From assembly GCA_030220185.1 (NCBI GenBank), contig JASPKZ010007797.1, forward strand, positions 3,144,001-3,208,000: 64,000 nt of DNA, given 5' to 3'. Under the pieces are notes generated by a model. The model searched no databases. It was not told the origin of the DNA and worked only from the letters and a program-made list of their open reading frames with translations. Shown here piece after piece: positions 20,466 to 31,312 of the stretch (the first letter of the stretch is position 1; every line of letters begins with the position of its first letter). The stretch comes from Diploptera punctata. Lineage: Eukaryota > Arthropoda > Insecta > Blattodea > Blaberidae. Both the position numbers and the translations under genes were made by a program.

Positions 20466-20878
20466 TTGTAGTATAAGGATGTGAAACATGGACTCTTACT
20501 TTATGGGAAGAGAAAAATATTAAGGCCGGTATTCAAGAACCAAGCTCCCCAGGCCATGCCAACTCTGTCTTCCATAAGCTGAGGTTCTCGTCTTTCAATT
20601 GTTCCTGGAAACTTTTTATTAATAAATATCTTGTTAGCACATGATGTTGAATAGAGTGAACCAGTTAGAATAGGTTCTGCATGACCCACATAATTAACTA
20701 CGGAGAGACGGGTTGAGAGTTGAACTTCCCAGAAAGCTTGATTCTTGAATACCACCGTTAGAGTATTTGAGAATAAATTTCTTAGGAAAATGTTTGTATC
20801 AAAAAGAGATGAACAGACAGGTGAATGGAGAAGACTTACATAACAGTGAATTACATGATCTTCATAGGTAACCAGATG
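20466..20878 (+). mobile_element. LINE-A copy, left part, interrupted twice
   Basis: GTGAAACATGGACTCTTACTTTA... (CETWTLTL) leads into the MITE at 20523, then resumes at 20761 with EYLRINFLGKCLYQKEMNRQ-type LINE-A coding and stops at CCAGATGTA (20872-20880), where a Harbinger-like element begins. The copy resumes at 22533 and finishes at about 22795. Confidence 0.8.
20523..20757. mobile_element. 235-bp MITE with TTA target duplication
   Basis: The ends AGGCCGGTATTCAAGAACC and (complement of the right end) CGGTGGTATTCAAGAATC share GGTATTCAAGAAYCAAGCT as inverted repeats. TTA flanks it at 20520-20522 and 20758-20760. Removing it with one TTA restores the LINE-A frame order (AAATATTA.GAGTATTTGAG). 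A 3-bp TTA duplication fits PIF/Harbinger-type MITEs. No coding capacity. Confidence 0.8.
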
Positions 20879-21553
20879 TAAAGGTACGTACACATATGCG
20901 CACCGCGAACACGCGGCGCGTGTTATGTTCGTCGAAATGATTAATTTCAACGAACCTCCTGCGATCCATAGGAAACCCACAAACCTTCAGTAGACATTTT
21001 GCAGAGCAGGTGTAACCAACCATGTCTATTCCCTTTCCGTTCTCCCGCTTGCCCTGCATTCTTTCCCAAAAATAGGGATTTTTTTTTAAACGCGGGACAA
21101 ATTGTTAAAAATCGGGACGTCTGGTCACGCTTATTACTTATTACATCTTATAACTTTATTTATACTTTTTCAAATATTATAGCATTAAAGGAATTTTAAA
21201 AAAATATATGATTTGTATATATATGTTTAAAATTATTAAGAATCTATCTCACTATAACATGACCTTAATTTTTAATAAAGATGTACATGATTATTATACT
21301 AGAGGTTGTACTTTATTGCACAAAGATACTAGTCTCTCAAAAAAAAAAGTATAAAAGGGATTCGTTATGCATTAATCAACCATTACAATAACTTACCTAT
21401 TGAATATCAACATTTCACGAATGTTAGACATTTTTCTAATTGTATTAAAATATATTTTTTCTCATTGCTTTCTTAGTTAATTTTGTTAATTTTATTATTA
21501 TTAATATTATCCTGTTTAAATATTGTATTTATATGTGTATATATATTGTGCAT

Positions 21554-21892
21554 GTGTCCTCCGCTGTGGTCTCGAGGTAGCGTGCTGCCTTGTCACGCAG
21601 CGGGCCCGGGTTCGATCCCCGGTCGGGGCAGTTTTTCTGGGTGAGGTTTTTATCGGGGTTTTTCCTCACCTGCAAGACAAATGTCAGGAAAACTTAAGGC
21701 CCAAACGGTCCCCGAAATCATATGGCCATCATCATCCTTATCATTATCATCATCACCATCATCCTTCACCGGTGTGGAAAGCAACGGGAAGCTACCACAC
21801 CTACACAATTCCCTAGTAAAGCTGCAAGCATAGCTTGAAAATGCTATGATTGCAGTGAAGGATCTGCCTTCGGGCAGAATTACTGTGGATGG
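21554..21892 (+). repeat. SINE-A, complete, with 11-bp TSD
   Basis: A 339-bp SINE with a tRNA-like head: A-box region GAGGTAGCGTGCTGCC and B box GGGTTCGATCCCC, then GGGGCAGTTTTTCTGGGTGAG, TCCTCACCTGCAAGACAAATG, the AAACGGTCCCCGAAATCAT block, a TCATCATC-rich spacer, CACCGGTGTGGAAAGCAACG and a hairpin-forming end (CCTTCGGGCAGAATTACTG). TSD ATATTGTGCAT at 21543-21553 and 21893-21903. It sits inside the Harbinger-like element. Confidence 0.88.
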
Positions 21893-22211
21893 ATATTGTG
21901 CATCTATAGTAGTTTGAATTACTTAAACTTATGCCTGAATTTGTTTTCTTGTTTTTATTGTTAATTGTTTTATGGCCATTATTTTTTGTATATTGCCCCT
22001 TAACATGAGCAATCTTGCTCTTTGGAGTTTTTGAAGAAATAAATATATAATTAGTAATAAATGTGTTTATATATTGTATTGTTTTGTGATACTTCATACA
22101 TAATATTATGAAATGAACGTCTTAAATAAATAATGTTTTCTAAATAATTCTAATTTATTCATACAATTACAGTACACACGAAAAAAAAACACATAACATT
22201 GAAAAAAAAAA

Positions 22212-22326
22212 AGGCATCTCCTTTCAATGATTTTTTAAAATGATCCTTATGTTGAGGATCCCACAATAATTGCTTGCTTCTATAAATATCAATAAGTTTT
22301 AACATGTTTTCCTCTGACCACTCCAT
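22212..22326 (-). pseudogene. MADF-domain protein fragment of the Harbinger-like element
   Basis: From ATG at 22324-22326 the minus strand reads MEWSEENMLKLIDIYRS then LLWDPQHKDHFKKS, the start of a MADF (Myb/SANT-like) DNA-binding domain. PIF/Harbinger elements often carry such a protein next to the transposase. Coding stops making sense at the poly-A/T stretch near 22200, so only about 38 residues remain. Position just inside the right terminal repeat suggests it was the 5' end of the element's accessory gene. Confidence 0.7.
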
Positions 22327-22532
22327 ACTCAAATAATAGGTGCGCACCGAAAACAACGAACCCCTCAGGTACCCATCCAAATCTAAACAGCGAACCATCA
22401 AAGTGTTCGTGGAAAAAACCGACAATGAGTGGATCGTGGTGCGAGACGCGCGCGCCGTTCGCGCGCACCTTAAAACCCCGTCCAAATCTGACGAACATGG
22501 TGCGCGCGCGCGCAAGTGTGTACGTACCTTAA

Positions 22533-22795
22533 TAAGAACAGTTGTGTCTGACTGTGATGGGCAGGTCATGTGGCACCAATGGGGAATAAATAAAGGGCAT
22601 GTAACGTTCTTGTAAGAAAATCAGAGGGGAAAACGCCCAGTTGGTAGACCAAGAATGTGGTGGGGAAAATAATAATCATGATTTTATGGAAGTAGATTAT
22701 ACAGGGGATGATTCGAAAACATTAGCTAAGGATAGAGGTGTACGGTGACCTTACGTTCACGAGGCCATGAACCTGGGTCTAGTGAGTTAGTTATA
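22533..22795 (+). mobile_element. LINE-A copy, right part after the Harbinger-like insertion
   Basis: Resumes LINE-A with ATAAGAACAGTTGTGTCT and runs through the GKRPVGRPRM-coding block to ATGAACCTGGGTCTAGTGAG, a mutated LINE-A 3' end. It completes the copy begun at 20466. Confidence 0.75.
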
Positions 22796-23100
22796 GGGAT
22801 ACAAATTACAACTTAATCTTGGTCTACACATGCTCGGAGTATTGGCAGTAATAAAGTTCAACGCCATCACTGTTAATAACCAATCAGTGTCTTTCTAATG
22901 TATTACCGTCCACCTCCCAATGTTCTCTGAGAGTGAAGACAGAAGAGGGAGTGGTGGCGACAGGTGGTGGTGGAACATAATAGACAGACAGAGGAATTCC
23001 TTTAGTTTACACAGTTTCTATTTTTTTAGTAAGCTTCACAATCGAGTGAAGTTGTTTTGATGATCAATTGACTAAGATCCAGAAAGTTGCCCATTGTAAG
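22796..23100. other. No recognised feature
   Basis: No open frame or repeat family that I can name in these 300 bases. Confidence 0.4.
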
Positions 23101-23101
23101 C

Positions 23102-24130
23102 ATTAACTCACTGTCACTATTGAACCGATAGGTTCAAGGCCGCACGGACATAAGCTCTCCATGCATCACTATCCTTAGCTAATGTTTAACAATCATCCCC
23201 TATATAATCTACTTTCCTCAAATCATGGTTAGTTATTCTCCCACCTCATTCTTGGTCTACCAACTGGGTGTTTTCCCTCTACTTTCCCTACAAGAAGTTT
23301 CCATGTCCCTCTTTCATTCATCATTAGTTCCACATGCCCTGCCAATCGCAGTCTGCGAGACTTAACTCTTCGTATTACATCTGGTTTCCTATAAAGATCA
23401 TGTAGCACACTTATGTAGTCTTCTCCATTCGTCTGTCTGTTCATCTCTCTTTGGTCCAAAATTTTTCTTCGTAATACATCTGGTTTCCTATAAAGATCAT
23501 GTAGCACACTGTTATGTAGTCTTCTCCATTCGTCTGTCTGTTCATCTCTCTTTGGTCCTAAGAACTTTATTCTCAAATACTCGTAATATTTTCTCCTCCC
23601 TTAAGTAAGAGTCCATATTTCACAACCATATAATGTAACTGGTAGAATAACAGTTTTATATATTTTCAGTTTAACTTTTTTTTTTTTTTTGAGAGAAGTT
23701 GGGACGATAAGAATTCCTGGAATACAAAACAGCATGCATTTCCAGAATTGTTTTTAATTTCTTTGTGTATCTAATTCTTGTTTCTAACTATTGTTCCTAG
23801 GTATTTGAAATCAGCCACTTCTTCAAAATTCCCTCATTTATCATTAACTGTCCATTTCCATTATATAATGTATTTCCATGTGAACATATATTTAGTTTTA
23901 TTGATCATTACTTCCAGTCTCGATTTCTTAGTTATTCAATAGCGTGTACGCGTTGACACTTACTATCTCCTCGCTATCGTCTATAATATTATAGCATCAG
24001 CATAAATGAATTAATGTATTATCATTGAGTTGTAGGCCTTGTTCATCCTCTAAAGATTTACAGGCTTGCTCTAGTATAACCATTGCAATCATTATAGCAT
24101 AAAGTGAAACAGTGAATAATTCAACATGTG
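23102..24130 (-). mobile_element. LINE-A copy, minus strand, with internal tandem duplication
   Basis: From the 3' terminus (ACTCACTGTCACTATTGAACC at 23105) it runs back through GRPRMRWENN (23230-23270), FGPKRDEQTDEWRRL, CEIWTLT-like and the post-RT region to near the YADD (about 23990). The block encoding VLHDLYRKPDV occurs twice (23229-23576 frame), a local duplication of about 115 bp. Confidence 0.8.
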
Positions 24131-24329
24131 CACATTCTTGAGAGATTCGCTGCTAATGCTGCTAAATGTATTTCAGAAAGTTAATCTATTATACGCGAGA
24201 GCATTCTCTTCTGTGATGACGCGATAAAGCTGCACTAATGGAATGAACTGCTTCCTCTTGTTTTTATCTCAAATTCATATCTGTGGTCTCCGGAAATAAC
24301 TACAAAATGGCTACTTTTCAGGGAATCCC

Positions 24330-24425
24330 CTTAACTCTACAGCCTCATTGTCTTGTGATCAGACCTACTTATTACAATTGATAAAGTTCTGGGTTCGATT
24401 TCCGATCATACCACAGGATTTTTTT
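24330..24425 (+). repeat. tRNA-derived SINE head
   Basis: GTTCTGGGTTCGATTTCCGATC is a tRNA B box in a T-arm-like context, preceded by a weak A-box region (CCTCATTGTCTTGTGATCAG) and followed by a T-rich run. No cloverleaf that would make it a functional tRNA. Confidence 0.45.
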
Positions 24426-24444
24426 TCTAAAATGGGATTATTCC

Positions 24445-25156
24445 TTTGGTTGTTCATTGTCAAATATTAGGTGATAACGAGGAGATACTTAGGACCAACA
24501 CGCACACACTATTGAATAACACTAAGAAATTGAGGCTGGAAGTAAACATCAATGAAACTAAATATATGTTCACACATAGAGATACATTATATAATGGAAA
24601 TGGACAGTTAATGACAAATGATGGAAATTTTGAAGAAGTGGTTGAATTCAAATACCTAGAAACAATAATTATAAATAGGAGTGAGATGTACAAAGAAATT
24701 AAACATTGGCTCAATTCTGGAAATGCATGCTATTATGTATTACAGGGACTCTTGTCCCAACTTCTCTCAAAAACGTTAAACTGAAAATATATCAAACTTA
24801 TTCTCCAAATTATATTATACAGATGTGAAACAAGGACTCTTACTTTAAGGGAGGAGAAAATATTACGAGTATTTGAGAATAAAATTCTTAGAAAAAAAAT
24901 GGACCAAAGAGAGACGACCAGACAGGCGAATGAAGGAGACTTAACAGTGAGCTGTATTATCTTAATATAAAAGCATATATTAAAAGAATAGTTAAGTCTC
25001 GTAGACAGCTATAGGCAGGGCTTGTGACATGAATAGGAAATCAAGGAGAGGCATGGGAAATTCTCGCACGAAAGCGAGGAAAAGCGCCTAGAAGAATGAG
25101 GTGGGACAATAACATTAACCATGATTTGAGGTAAATTATACAGGGGATGGTTGGAA
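24445..25156 (+). mobile_element. LINE-A copy, left part, interrupted by another LINE
   Basis: It encodes GDNEEILRTN (after the YADD position), NTKKLRLEVNINETKYM, GNFEEVVEFKYLETI, then degraded CETRTLTL and the RRMRWDNNINHDLR end at about 25100. It breaks at GATGGTTGGAA (25146-25156) and resumes at 25671. Confidence 0.8.
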
Positions 25157-25670
25157 GATATTCTATGGAATGATAAAATATTTTAAATAAAAATATCTCA
25201 CTTTTAACACAAAAAATAAGATTATATAAGACAATAAAGCCTGTGATAATGTATGGAAGTGAGACGTGGGTCTTAACTGAAAATATCATTGCTCGGCTCC
25301 GAGTTTTTGAAAGAAAAATTCTAAGAAAAACACACTGCCCATTCAGGAAAGAGGAGAATGGCGAATATATATATAATGAAGAATTATATCATTTATATGA
25401 GTCACCAGACATTAAAATAGTTACATTGAGATGGACAGGACATATCCAGAAAATGGATAATAGCAAAATTGTTTTAAAAAAATGTACCATCCAGATGGAA
25501 GAAGAAACGTTGGAAGACCTAAAGCTAGGTGGGTGGATGGATGGAGTTTTGGAAGATGTCCAAAGACTTACAATTCTAAATTGGTGGACAAATCTTCAGT
25601 AATAGACAGGTATGGAGAAGAACGATCAGGGAGGCTGTGACTCGACCCGAGTTGTTATGCCAAATATGAT
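25157..25670 (+). mobile_element. 514-bp LINE fragment inserted in LINE-A, 11-bp TSD
   Basis: A 5'-truncated LINE of a different family: VIMYGSETWVLTENIIARLR, RVFERKILRKTHCPF, LYHLYESPDIKIVTLRWTGHI, then RRNVGRPKARWVDGVLED-type sequence in a second frame and a TATGATGATGG-adjacent end. The direct repeat GATGGTTGGAA at 25146-25156 and 25671-25681 is the TSD, which fixes its borders. Confidence 0.85.
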
Positions 25671-25765
25671 GATGGTTGGAAAAGCTTATCTCAAGATAGG
25701 GATGTATGGAGAGTTTACGTCCACGCGACCATCAACCTACGAGTTCGATAGTGCCAGTGAGTTAG
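25671..25765 (+). mobile_element. LINE-A copy, right part
   Basis: Continues the copy from 24445-25156 through GATAGGGATGTATGGAGAG to the terminus GTTCGATAGTGCCAGTGAG. Confidence 0.85.
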
Positions 25766-26695
25766 TGATGATATAGCCAGGAATCAAACCTGCTACCCAA
25801 TAGGCTATCGAATTTACACTTGAGTATTTTAATTAATTTTTGACGAGACTGTACCATCAATAAAGTCGGTATGATGTCACCACTTAGCTTGGATATGCAC
25901 AGTGTTACCTGTGAAGCAATGCATCAACTGACCTTCAATACATTCCATTCCCTACAAGATAATCATGCCTCACAAGGAATCTCTAAACTGTCACTGATAA
26001 CTTCAACAAACACCAGGGGTTCTAGTGCAAATGACGGTCTACAGTATTTCCAAGAATAAAAAAAATAACAAAAATTCCATCTTGAATTTACAACGTAAAC
26101 TAAGAAAATTCCTCAAAGGTCATCTGCTCTTAAAGTGATCCTCATCAAAACAAAATCATATGACCTGCTCGCTTTTCATTGGGTATCGACACCTACGTAC
26201 GATGTAGAAGCAATAAGTACGCGAAAAGGTAGTTCCCTTCATTAAATTAAAAATTTGTCCTCTGAATATACTTTTTATACTTCGTGAATGAAAAAAAAAA
26301 AATATTCAAAACATATAAAATATTCCAAAATATACCTAATTAATAATTACAATTTAAAAAGTTTATTACATGTGGATGATGCTTTGAGTCGTGCTTCAAT
26401 CGATTCTGATACAACAAAATGGCTGAAGGTGTCGAGTTTTTGTGCAGCCATCTAAATTTATAAAACACAAGTCTGGCTAACCTTAGACTGGTGGTAAAAA
26501 AATATTTTAAATGTATTTCACAAGTTCAGTGAATAATCTCACCAGCTTTCTTGTAATCTATCCCAATCAACGATCACATGTCTTATATACTTCACACGTG
26601 CTCTTGCCAATGTGACAGTAATTGTGATGAGAATGGCGGAAGGGTACAATTGGCGGTTCTTTATGTTAGGATCACCTAAGAGCGGATAAGGTATA
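25766..26695. other. No gene recognised; one weak tRNA-like box
   Basis: A minus-strand B-box-like GGTTTGATTCC at about 25785-25800 may be a SINE remnant. The rest is unassigned AT-rich sequence; frames are short and without motifs. Confidence 0.4.
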
Positions 26696-26696
26696 A

Positions 26697-27190
26697 CTAA
26701 CTCACTGGCACTATCGAACCCGTAGGTTCATAATAGCGATGACATAGGCCGTCCATACACTCCTATCGTGAGCTAACGTTTTCCAACCATGCCCTGTATA
26801 ATTTACTTCCCTCAAATCGTGGTTAATGTTATTTTCCCACCTCATTCTTGGCCTCCCTACTGGATGTTTCCTTCTGGTTTTCCTACAAGAAGTTTCTACG
26901 CCCCTCTTTTTCATTCCCCATACGTACTACATGTCCTGCCCATCGCTGTCTACTAGATTTGTATTTTCAGTTTAATGTTTTTTTTAAAGAAATTGGGACA
27001 AGAGTGCCTGTAATACATAATAGCATGCATTTCCAGAATTGAGTCTATGTTTAATTTCTTTGTGCACCTCATTCCGGTTTTAATTATTGTCCCTGGGTAC
27101 TTGAATTCAGCCTCTTCTTCAAAATTTTCCTCATTTGTCATTAAATGTCATTTTCATTATATAATGTATTTCTATGTGTGAACATAAAAT
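26697..27190 (-). mobile_element. LINE-A copy, minus strand, internally deleted
   Basis: 3' terminus (ACTCACTGGCACTATCGAACC) at 26700; frame 26711-26914 encodes KHPVGRPRMRWENNINHDLREVNYTG. Coding then jumps near 26955 to IKLKIQI and, further back, TNEENFEEEAEFKYPGTII (27070-27140), so about 300 bp between the two are deleted. Confidence 0.8.
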
Positions 27191-28300
27191 GTAGCCACAG
27201 GGTAAACATACATAAGTCTGAAAATATAACTTTTCATGAAAACTATTAATACCAAATAACGTATTAATAATTGGAGATTTGCATTTTTTCTTACCAAGAG
27301 ATATATACAATAAGTAATTGGCTATCGCCTCAGAACTTTACCCTTATGACAATCATCCTCTTCACTAAAAGGTTTAGGCGATTCGCCTGTTCCAAATTCA
27401 CAATGATTCCTTTCATCTCTTCCTAAGTCATCCGACATCCCTTTGGTTTATAATGGTATGCTATCTTGGGCAATCATGTTTCTTCCATTCTCTGAACATG
27501 CTCTTCTCAGCCGACGCGGTGTTGTTGAAATATAACATTTATTGAATATATTTCCAATTCGTTTATTTCTTCATTTCTTATGTGGTCTAATTTTGTGCAT
27601 CCTTTGGTCCTGGACATTCTTGATAACTTCTTTGGCGTAATAATTACTCAAAACATTCACAATGAATAGCCGGACAAATCTAATGGGCATATTAATCAAC
27701 AAAATAAAATAACTAAAATCGGTTTTATAAACTTTTACCCTAATGTCACATTATATTTAGCTTTACTAATGCTACTTCCTTCCCCTACATCAAACGATAC
27801 GATTTCTCACATTAAAAAACTGCCTTACTCGTTTTATATCAGTGACATATATTGACTTTTATGAAAAATCGTGGACGCTAGAACAATTTTAAAATTTTTA
27901 CTTTCAGGTTAACCCTCCCCTCTCCTAATTGTAAAGGTCCCATTTCGCTATTTTCTTGAGATTCGTGTCTCAAGGATTTATGTTGGTTTCCTGTGCCTTC
28001 TTTAAGTGAAATACATTGAGGACATGGTTTCATTTGAACATGTGTTGTGCTGACTCCGTTAAACATGAGCAACATATTATTTATAACAATGCCATGAATT
28101 ATGACATCACGGTTTTTAGGAGTTCGCCTTGACCGGGGTTACAGATCCAACTCAACGCTGCAAATTATAGGCCAACTCACAGATGTGCACATCCATTTTA
28201 AACCACGAATCTGATGTTTAAACACATTTGTCTAAAAAGGCAGAAAATGAAGTTTGTATACATAACCTTAAAATAACATGACCTTGTGGGTCAATGTCTC
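27191..28300. other. No recognised gene
   Basis: About 1.1 kb with no LINE, SINE or exon signature. A 65-codon minus frame (27878-28075) includes MKPCPQCISLKEGTG, which I do not recognise; it lacks supporting splice or repeat context. Confidence 0.4.
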
Positions 28301-28304
28301 GGTC

Positions 28305-28445
28305 TATTTTTATTAAACAGGTTTATAAAACAGGAATGAGGTACAGAAAGGAATTGAACATGGACAGAAGACATAAAACGCAAGCTATCATGCATTATAG
28401 GGAATCATGTCATCCCAACTTCTCTCAAAAAAGCATTAAACAAAA
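28305..28445 (+). mobile_element. LINE-A internal fragment
   Basis: Encodes KTGMRYRKELNMDR and HYRESCHPNFSQKSIK, the segment of LINE-A between the post-RT region and CETWTLT. Truncated at both ends; followed by A-rich sequence and an (AT)n run at 28468-28497. Confidence 0.65.
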
Positions 28446-28467
28446 AAAAAACAAAAAACAAAAAGAA

Positions 28468-28497
<30 letters not shown>

Positions 28498-28499
<2 letters not shown>

Positions 28500-28838
28500 A
28501 TGCCCCAGGTTGTCTTTCGACAATCCTGGTTTCTCTCCTGGCATGGCGTACTTGTAATCCACTTCTGGTGTTGGGGCGCCTGGAAGGCGGGGTTACGTTG
28601 CCCCGATGATAGTGGTGCGCCAGGAGAGTCCCTAATCCTAAGCTTAATCTAAGATGAATATGAATGATGATTTCGGGGACCGTTTGGGCTTAAAGTTTTC
28701 CTGACATTTGTGTTACAGGTGAGGAAAAACCCCGATAAAAACCTCACCCAGAAAAAACTGTTCCGACCGGGATCGAACCCGGGCCCGCTGCGTGACAAGG
28801 CAGCACGCTACCTCGGGACCACAGCGGTGGACACATAA
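28498..28838 (-). repeat. SINE-B, complete
   Basis: On the minus strand the tRNA-like head (GTGGTCCCGAGGTAGCGTGC; B box GGGTTCGATCCC) and the first 100-odd bases through AAACGGTCCCCGAAATCAT are the same as in SINE-A. The 3' half is different: CTTAGGATTAGGGACTCTCC, GGCAACGTAACCCCGCC, GGCGCCCCAACACCAG, GGAGAGAAACCAGGATTGTC, CAACCTGGGGCATTTGA. It ends at an (AT)n run. Confidence 0.85.
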
Positions 28839-28839
28839 A

Positions 28840-29330
28840 ACATTACCTAATAATATTATAATTATGTAATAATTGATGTTATAAAATCAATTAGTAAATC
28901 AGTTTATGACAATTGACTATTTATTTAAGAATAAAATGGAAATCAGAAGCAAACTATAGTATGGAAAATCGATATTGTAGCATGCTTTTATATTATTAAA
29001 ATTATCAGTAGCTACTTGCTTGTCACGAGACAATACATAATATTTGCTCACGTATATACGTGAGAAAAAAGTCGATACAATGAATTGAAACGAAATAGGA
29101 GAATTAGATAGATTTTACAAGAAACTAAATTCTGAGAAATGTATTAACTCTAAACACGGAAGAATGAAATTGTACGATAAAAGTTTTTAATTCTTAAAAT
29201 AGTGAAGATATGACTAATATGACCAATAAGTTGCTATAATATGCTTTCTCATATATAAATGGCCAAATATGCATAAAAATAGTACTTTAATTCGATTAGT
29301 TTTTGTATAAAAAGTATTTATACAAAAACT
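28840..29330. other. No recognised feature
   Basis: AT-rich, no motif. A 25-bp imperfect inverted repeat (TTTGTATAAAAAGTATTTATACAAA region) lies at about 29296-29325, at the edge of the next LINE-A copy. Confidence 0.4.
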
Positions 29331-29334
29331 AATT

Positions 29335-29995
29335 GAATTAAAGTACAACTAATGAAAAATGAGCAAAATTTTGAAGAAGTGGCTGACTTAAAATATCTAG
29401 GAACAATAATTACAAATAGGAATGAGATGCACAAAGATATTAAATTCTGGAAATGCATGCTATTACGCATTACAGCGACTCTTGTCGTCCAAACTCCTTT
29501 CAAAACACGTTAAACTGAAAAAATACAAAACTGTTATTCTCCCAGTAATATTATAAGGATGCGAAACATGGACTCTTACTTTAAGGGAGGAAAGAAGATT
29601 TTACTAGTATTTGAGAATGAAGTTGTTATGAAAAATTTTGGGCCAAAAAGAGAAGAACAGACAAGTGAATGGAGAAAACTATATAATAGTGAGCTTCATT
29701 ATACATATAGGAAGCCAGATATAATAATAGTTTAGTCTGGTAGACTGCGATGGACAGGACATGTGGCACGAATGGGGAATGAAAGACGTGCATGTAAGCT
29801 TCTTGTAGGAAAACCAGAGGGAAAACGCCCAGTTGGTAGACCAAGAATGAGGTGGGAGAATAACACTAATCATGATTTGAGGGAAATAGATAATATAGGG
29901 AATGATTGGAAAACATTAGTTCAGGATAGGGATGTATGGAGATCTTATGTCCGCGCAACCATGAACCTACGGGTTCGATAGCGCCAGTGAGTTAG
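29335..29995 (+). mobile_element. LINE-A copy, post-RT to 3' end
   Basis: Encodes NEQNFEEVADLKYLGTIITNRNEMHKD, CETWTLTLREER, and in a good frame at 29763-29981 MARMGNERRACKLLVGKPEG, VGRPRMRWENNTNHDLRE and RVR-stop. Ends GTTCGATAGCGCCAGTGAG. 5'-truncated; two or three frameshifts. Confidence 0.85.
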
Positions 29996-30555
29996 ATAGT
30001 GTTAGCCCCGGACACCTTGTATTTTAAACACCATTGTCACTGTAAGGTATTGCTCTTTCTTACAATAAATTATCAATATTTCATTTTTTATCACTCAGAT
30101 AATAAAAATACCACTCTTTCTAGCTAGATAACTCATTTTTCACATTGTTAGAGATATCTCTCTCTACCCAGCAACCCGACATGGAAATACCTGTCATTAA
30201 ACACCCACCCGAGACATTTTCTCCAGAAACACGTCTTTAAAAGTAGTAGTTCGATTGCAGCCGTCATAAATGAGTGAACAGTTGTAGCCATATCAAGTCG
30301 TTAACCCACAGTTTTTTTCTGCACGAAGCGCGACTTCTCCATTTATGGTCCAGCTCTCTCACATACTGAATAAAGATGTGCCTCCTGCCACGCTACGTTG
30401 CCAAACTTCCGCAATTTTCCTCCCGTTCCAACCAGTATGCTTTTTTCTTCTTCTTCTTTTCCCATCATTTCATTCCCAAAACAGAAACAATCCTAGCTAC
30501 GTTAAATTTTGAAGAGAAACACCACCTTCAAACTAAGAACAGTAGTCCTGAAGAT
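29996..30555. other. No recognised feature
   Basis: Unassigned. Fragments such as CACCCACCCGAGACATTTTC and TTTTTTCTGCACGAAGCGCG do not match families I know. Confidence 0.4.
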
Positions 30556-30557
30556 TA

Positions 30558-30680
30558 CTGATGAACTCTCTGGCACTTTTGAGCCCGGAAGTTCATGGCC
30601 ACGCGGATACAAAGTCTTATCCTGAGCTAATGTTTTCCAATAGTCCTCTGTAAAACTCATCTCTGTCTGCCACATACATT
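30558..30680 (-). mobile_element. LINE-A 3' fragment, minus strand
   Basis: CTCTCTGGCACTTTTGAGCCCGGAAGTTCATGGCC is the complement of a worn LINE-A 3' end. It lies head-on against the plus-strand copy at 30685. Confidence 0.65.
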
Positions 30681-30684
30681 GTAG

Positions 30685-31312
30685 AAATACATTATACAAT
30701 GGAATTAACAGTTAATGACAAAAAGGAATGTAGATGTAAAAGGAAATTAAATATAGGCTCAATTCTGGAAATGCATGCTATTAAGCATTACAGGGACTCT
30801 TGTCATTCCAACTCCTTTCAAAAAACGATAAACCGAAAATATATAAAACTGTTAATCTGCCAGTTATATTATATGGATGCGAAACATGGACTCTTACTTT
30901 AAGGGAGGAAAGAAGATTACGAGTATTTGAAAATAAAGTTCTTAACAAATTTTTTGGACCAAAGAGAGATGAGCAGACAGGTGAATGGAGAAGACTTACA
31001 TAACAGTCAGCTACATGGTCTTTATAGGAAGACAGATATAATAGCAGTTAAGTCTTGTAGACTGCGATGGGCAGGACAAATGGCACGAATGTAGAATGAA
31101 AGACCTGCATGTAAGCTTCTTGTAGGAAACCCAGAGGGAAAACGCCCAGTTGGTAGACCAAGAATGAGGCGGGAGAATAACATTAACCATGATTTGAGGG
31201 AAGTAGGTTATGCAGCGAATGATTAGAAAACATTAGCTCAGGATAGGGATGTTTGGAGAACTTATGTCGGCCATGAACCTACGAGTTCGATAGCGCCAGT
31301 GAGTTAGTTACT
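30685..31312 (+). mobile_element. LINE-A copy, plus strand
   Basis: Encodes RKLNIGSILEMHAIKHYRDS, CETWTLTLREERRLRVFENK and FGPKRDEQTGEWRRL, then after shifts KRPVGRPRMRREN and the terminus GTTCGATAGCGCCAGTGAG. 5'-truncated and frameshifted. Confidence 0.85.

Larger units (their letters stand above)
20882..22529. mobile_element. Harbinger-like DNA transposon remnant with MADF fragment
   Basis: Terminal inverted repeats AGGTACGTACACATATGCGC and AGGTACGTACACACTTGCGC are flanked by TAA at 20879-20881 and 22530-22532. The surrounding LINE-A sequence (CCAGATGTA | ATAAGAACAG) joins when it is removed. It carries a minus-strand MADF-domain fragment at its right side and a SINE-A in its middle. GC-rich termini stand out from the AT-rich interior. 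I find no DDE transposase, so it is a non-autonomous derivative. Confidence 0.8.

Noticed and set aside
22340..22615. Arg-rich plus-strand frame of 91 codons
   Set aside because: It is antisense to the MADF fragment and runs through the GC-rich end of the Harbinger-like element into LINE-A, so it is composition rather than a gene.
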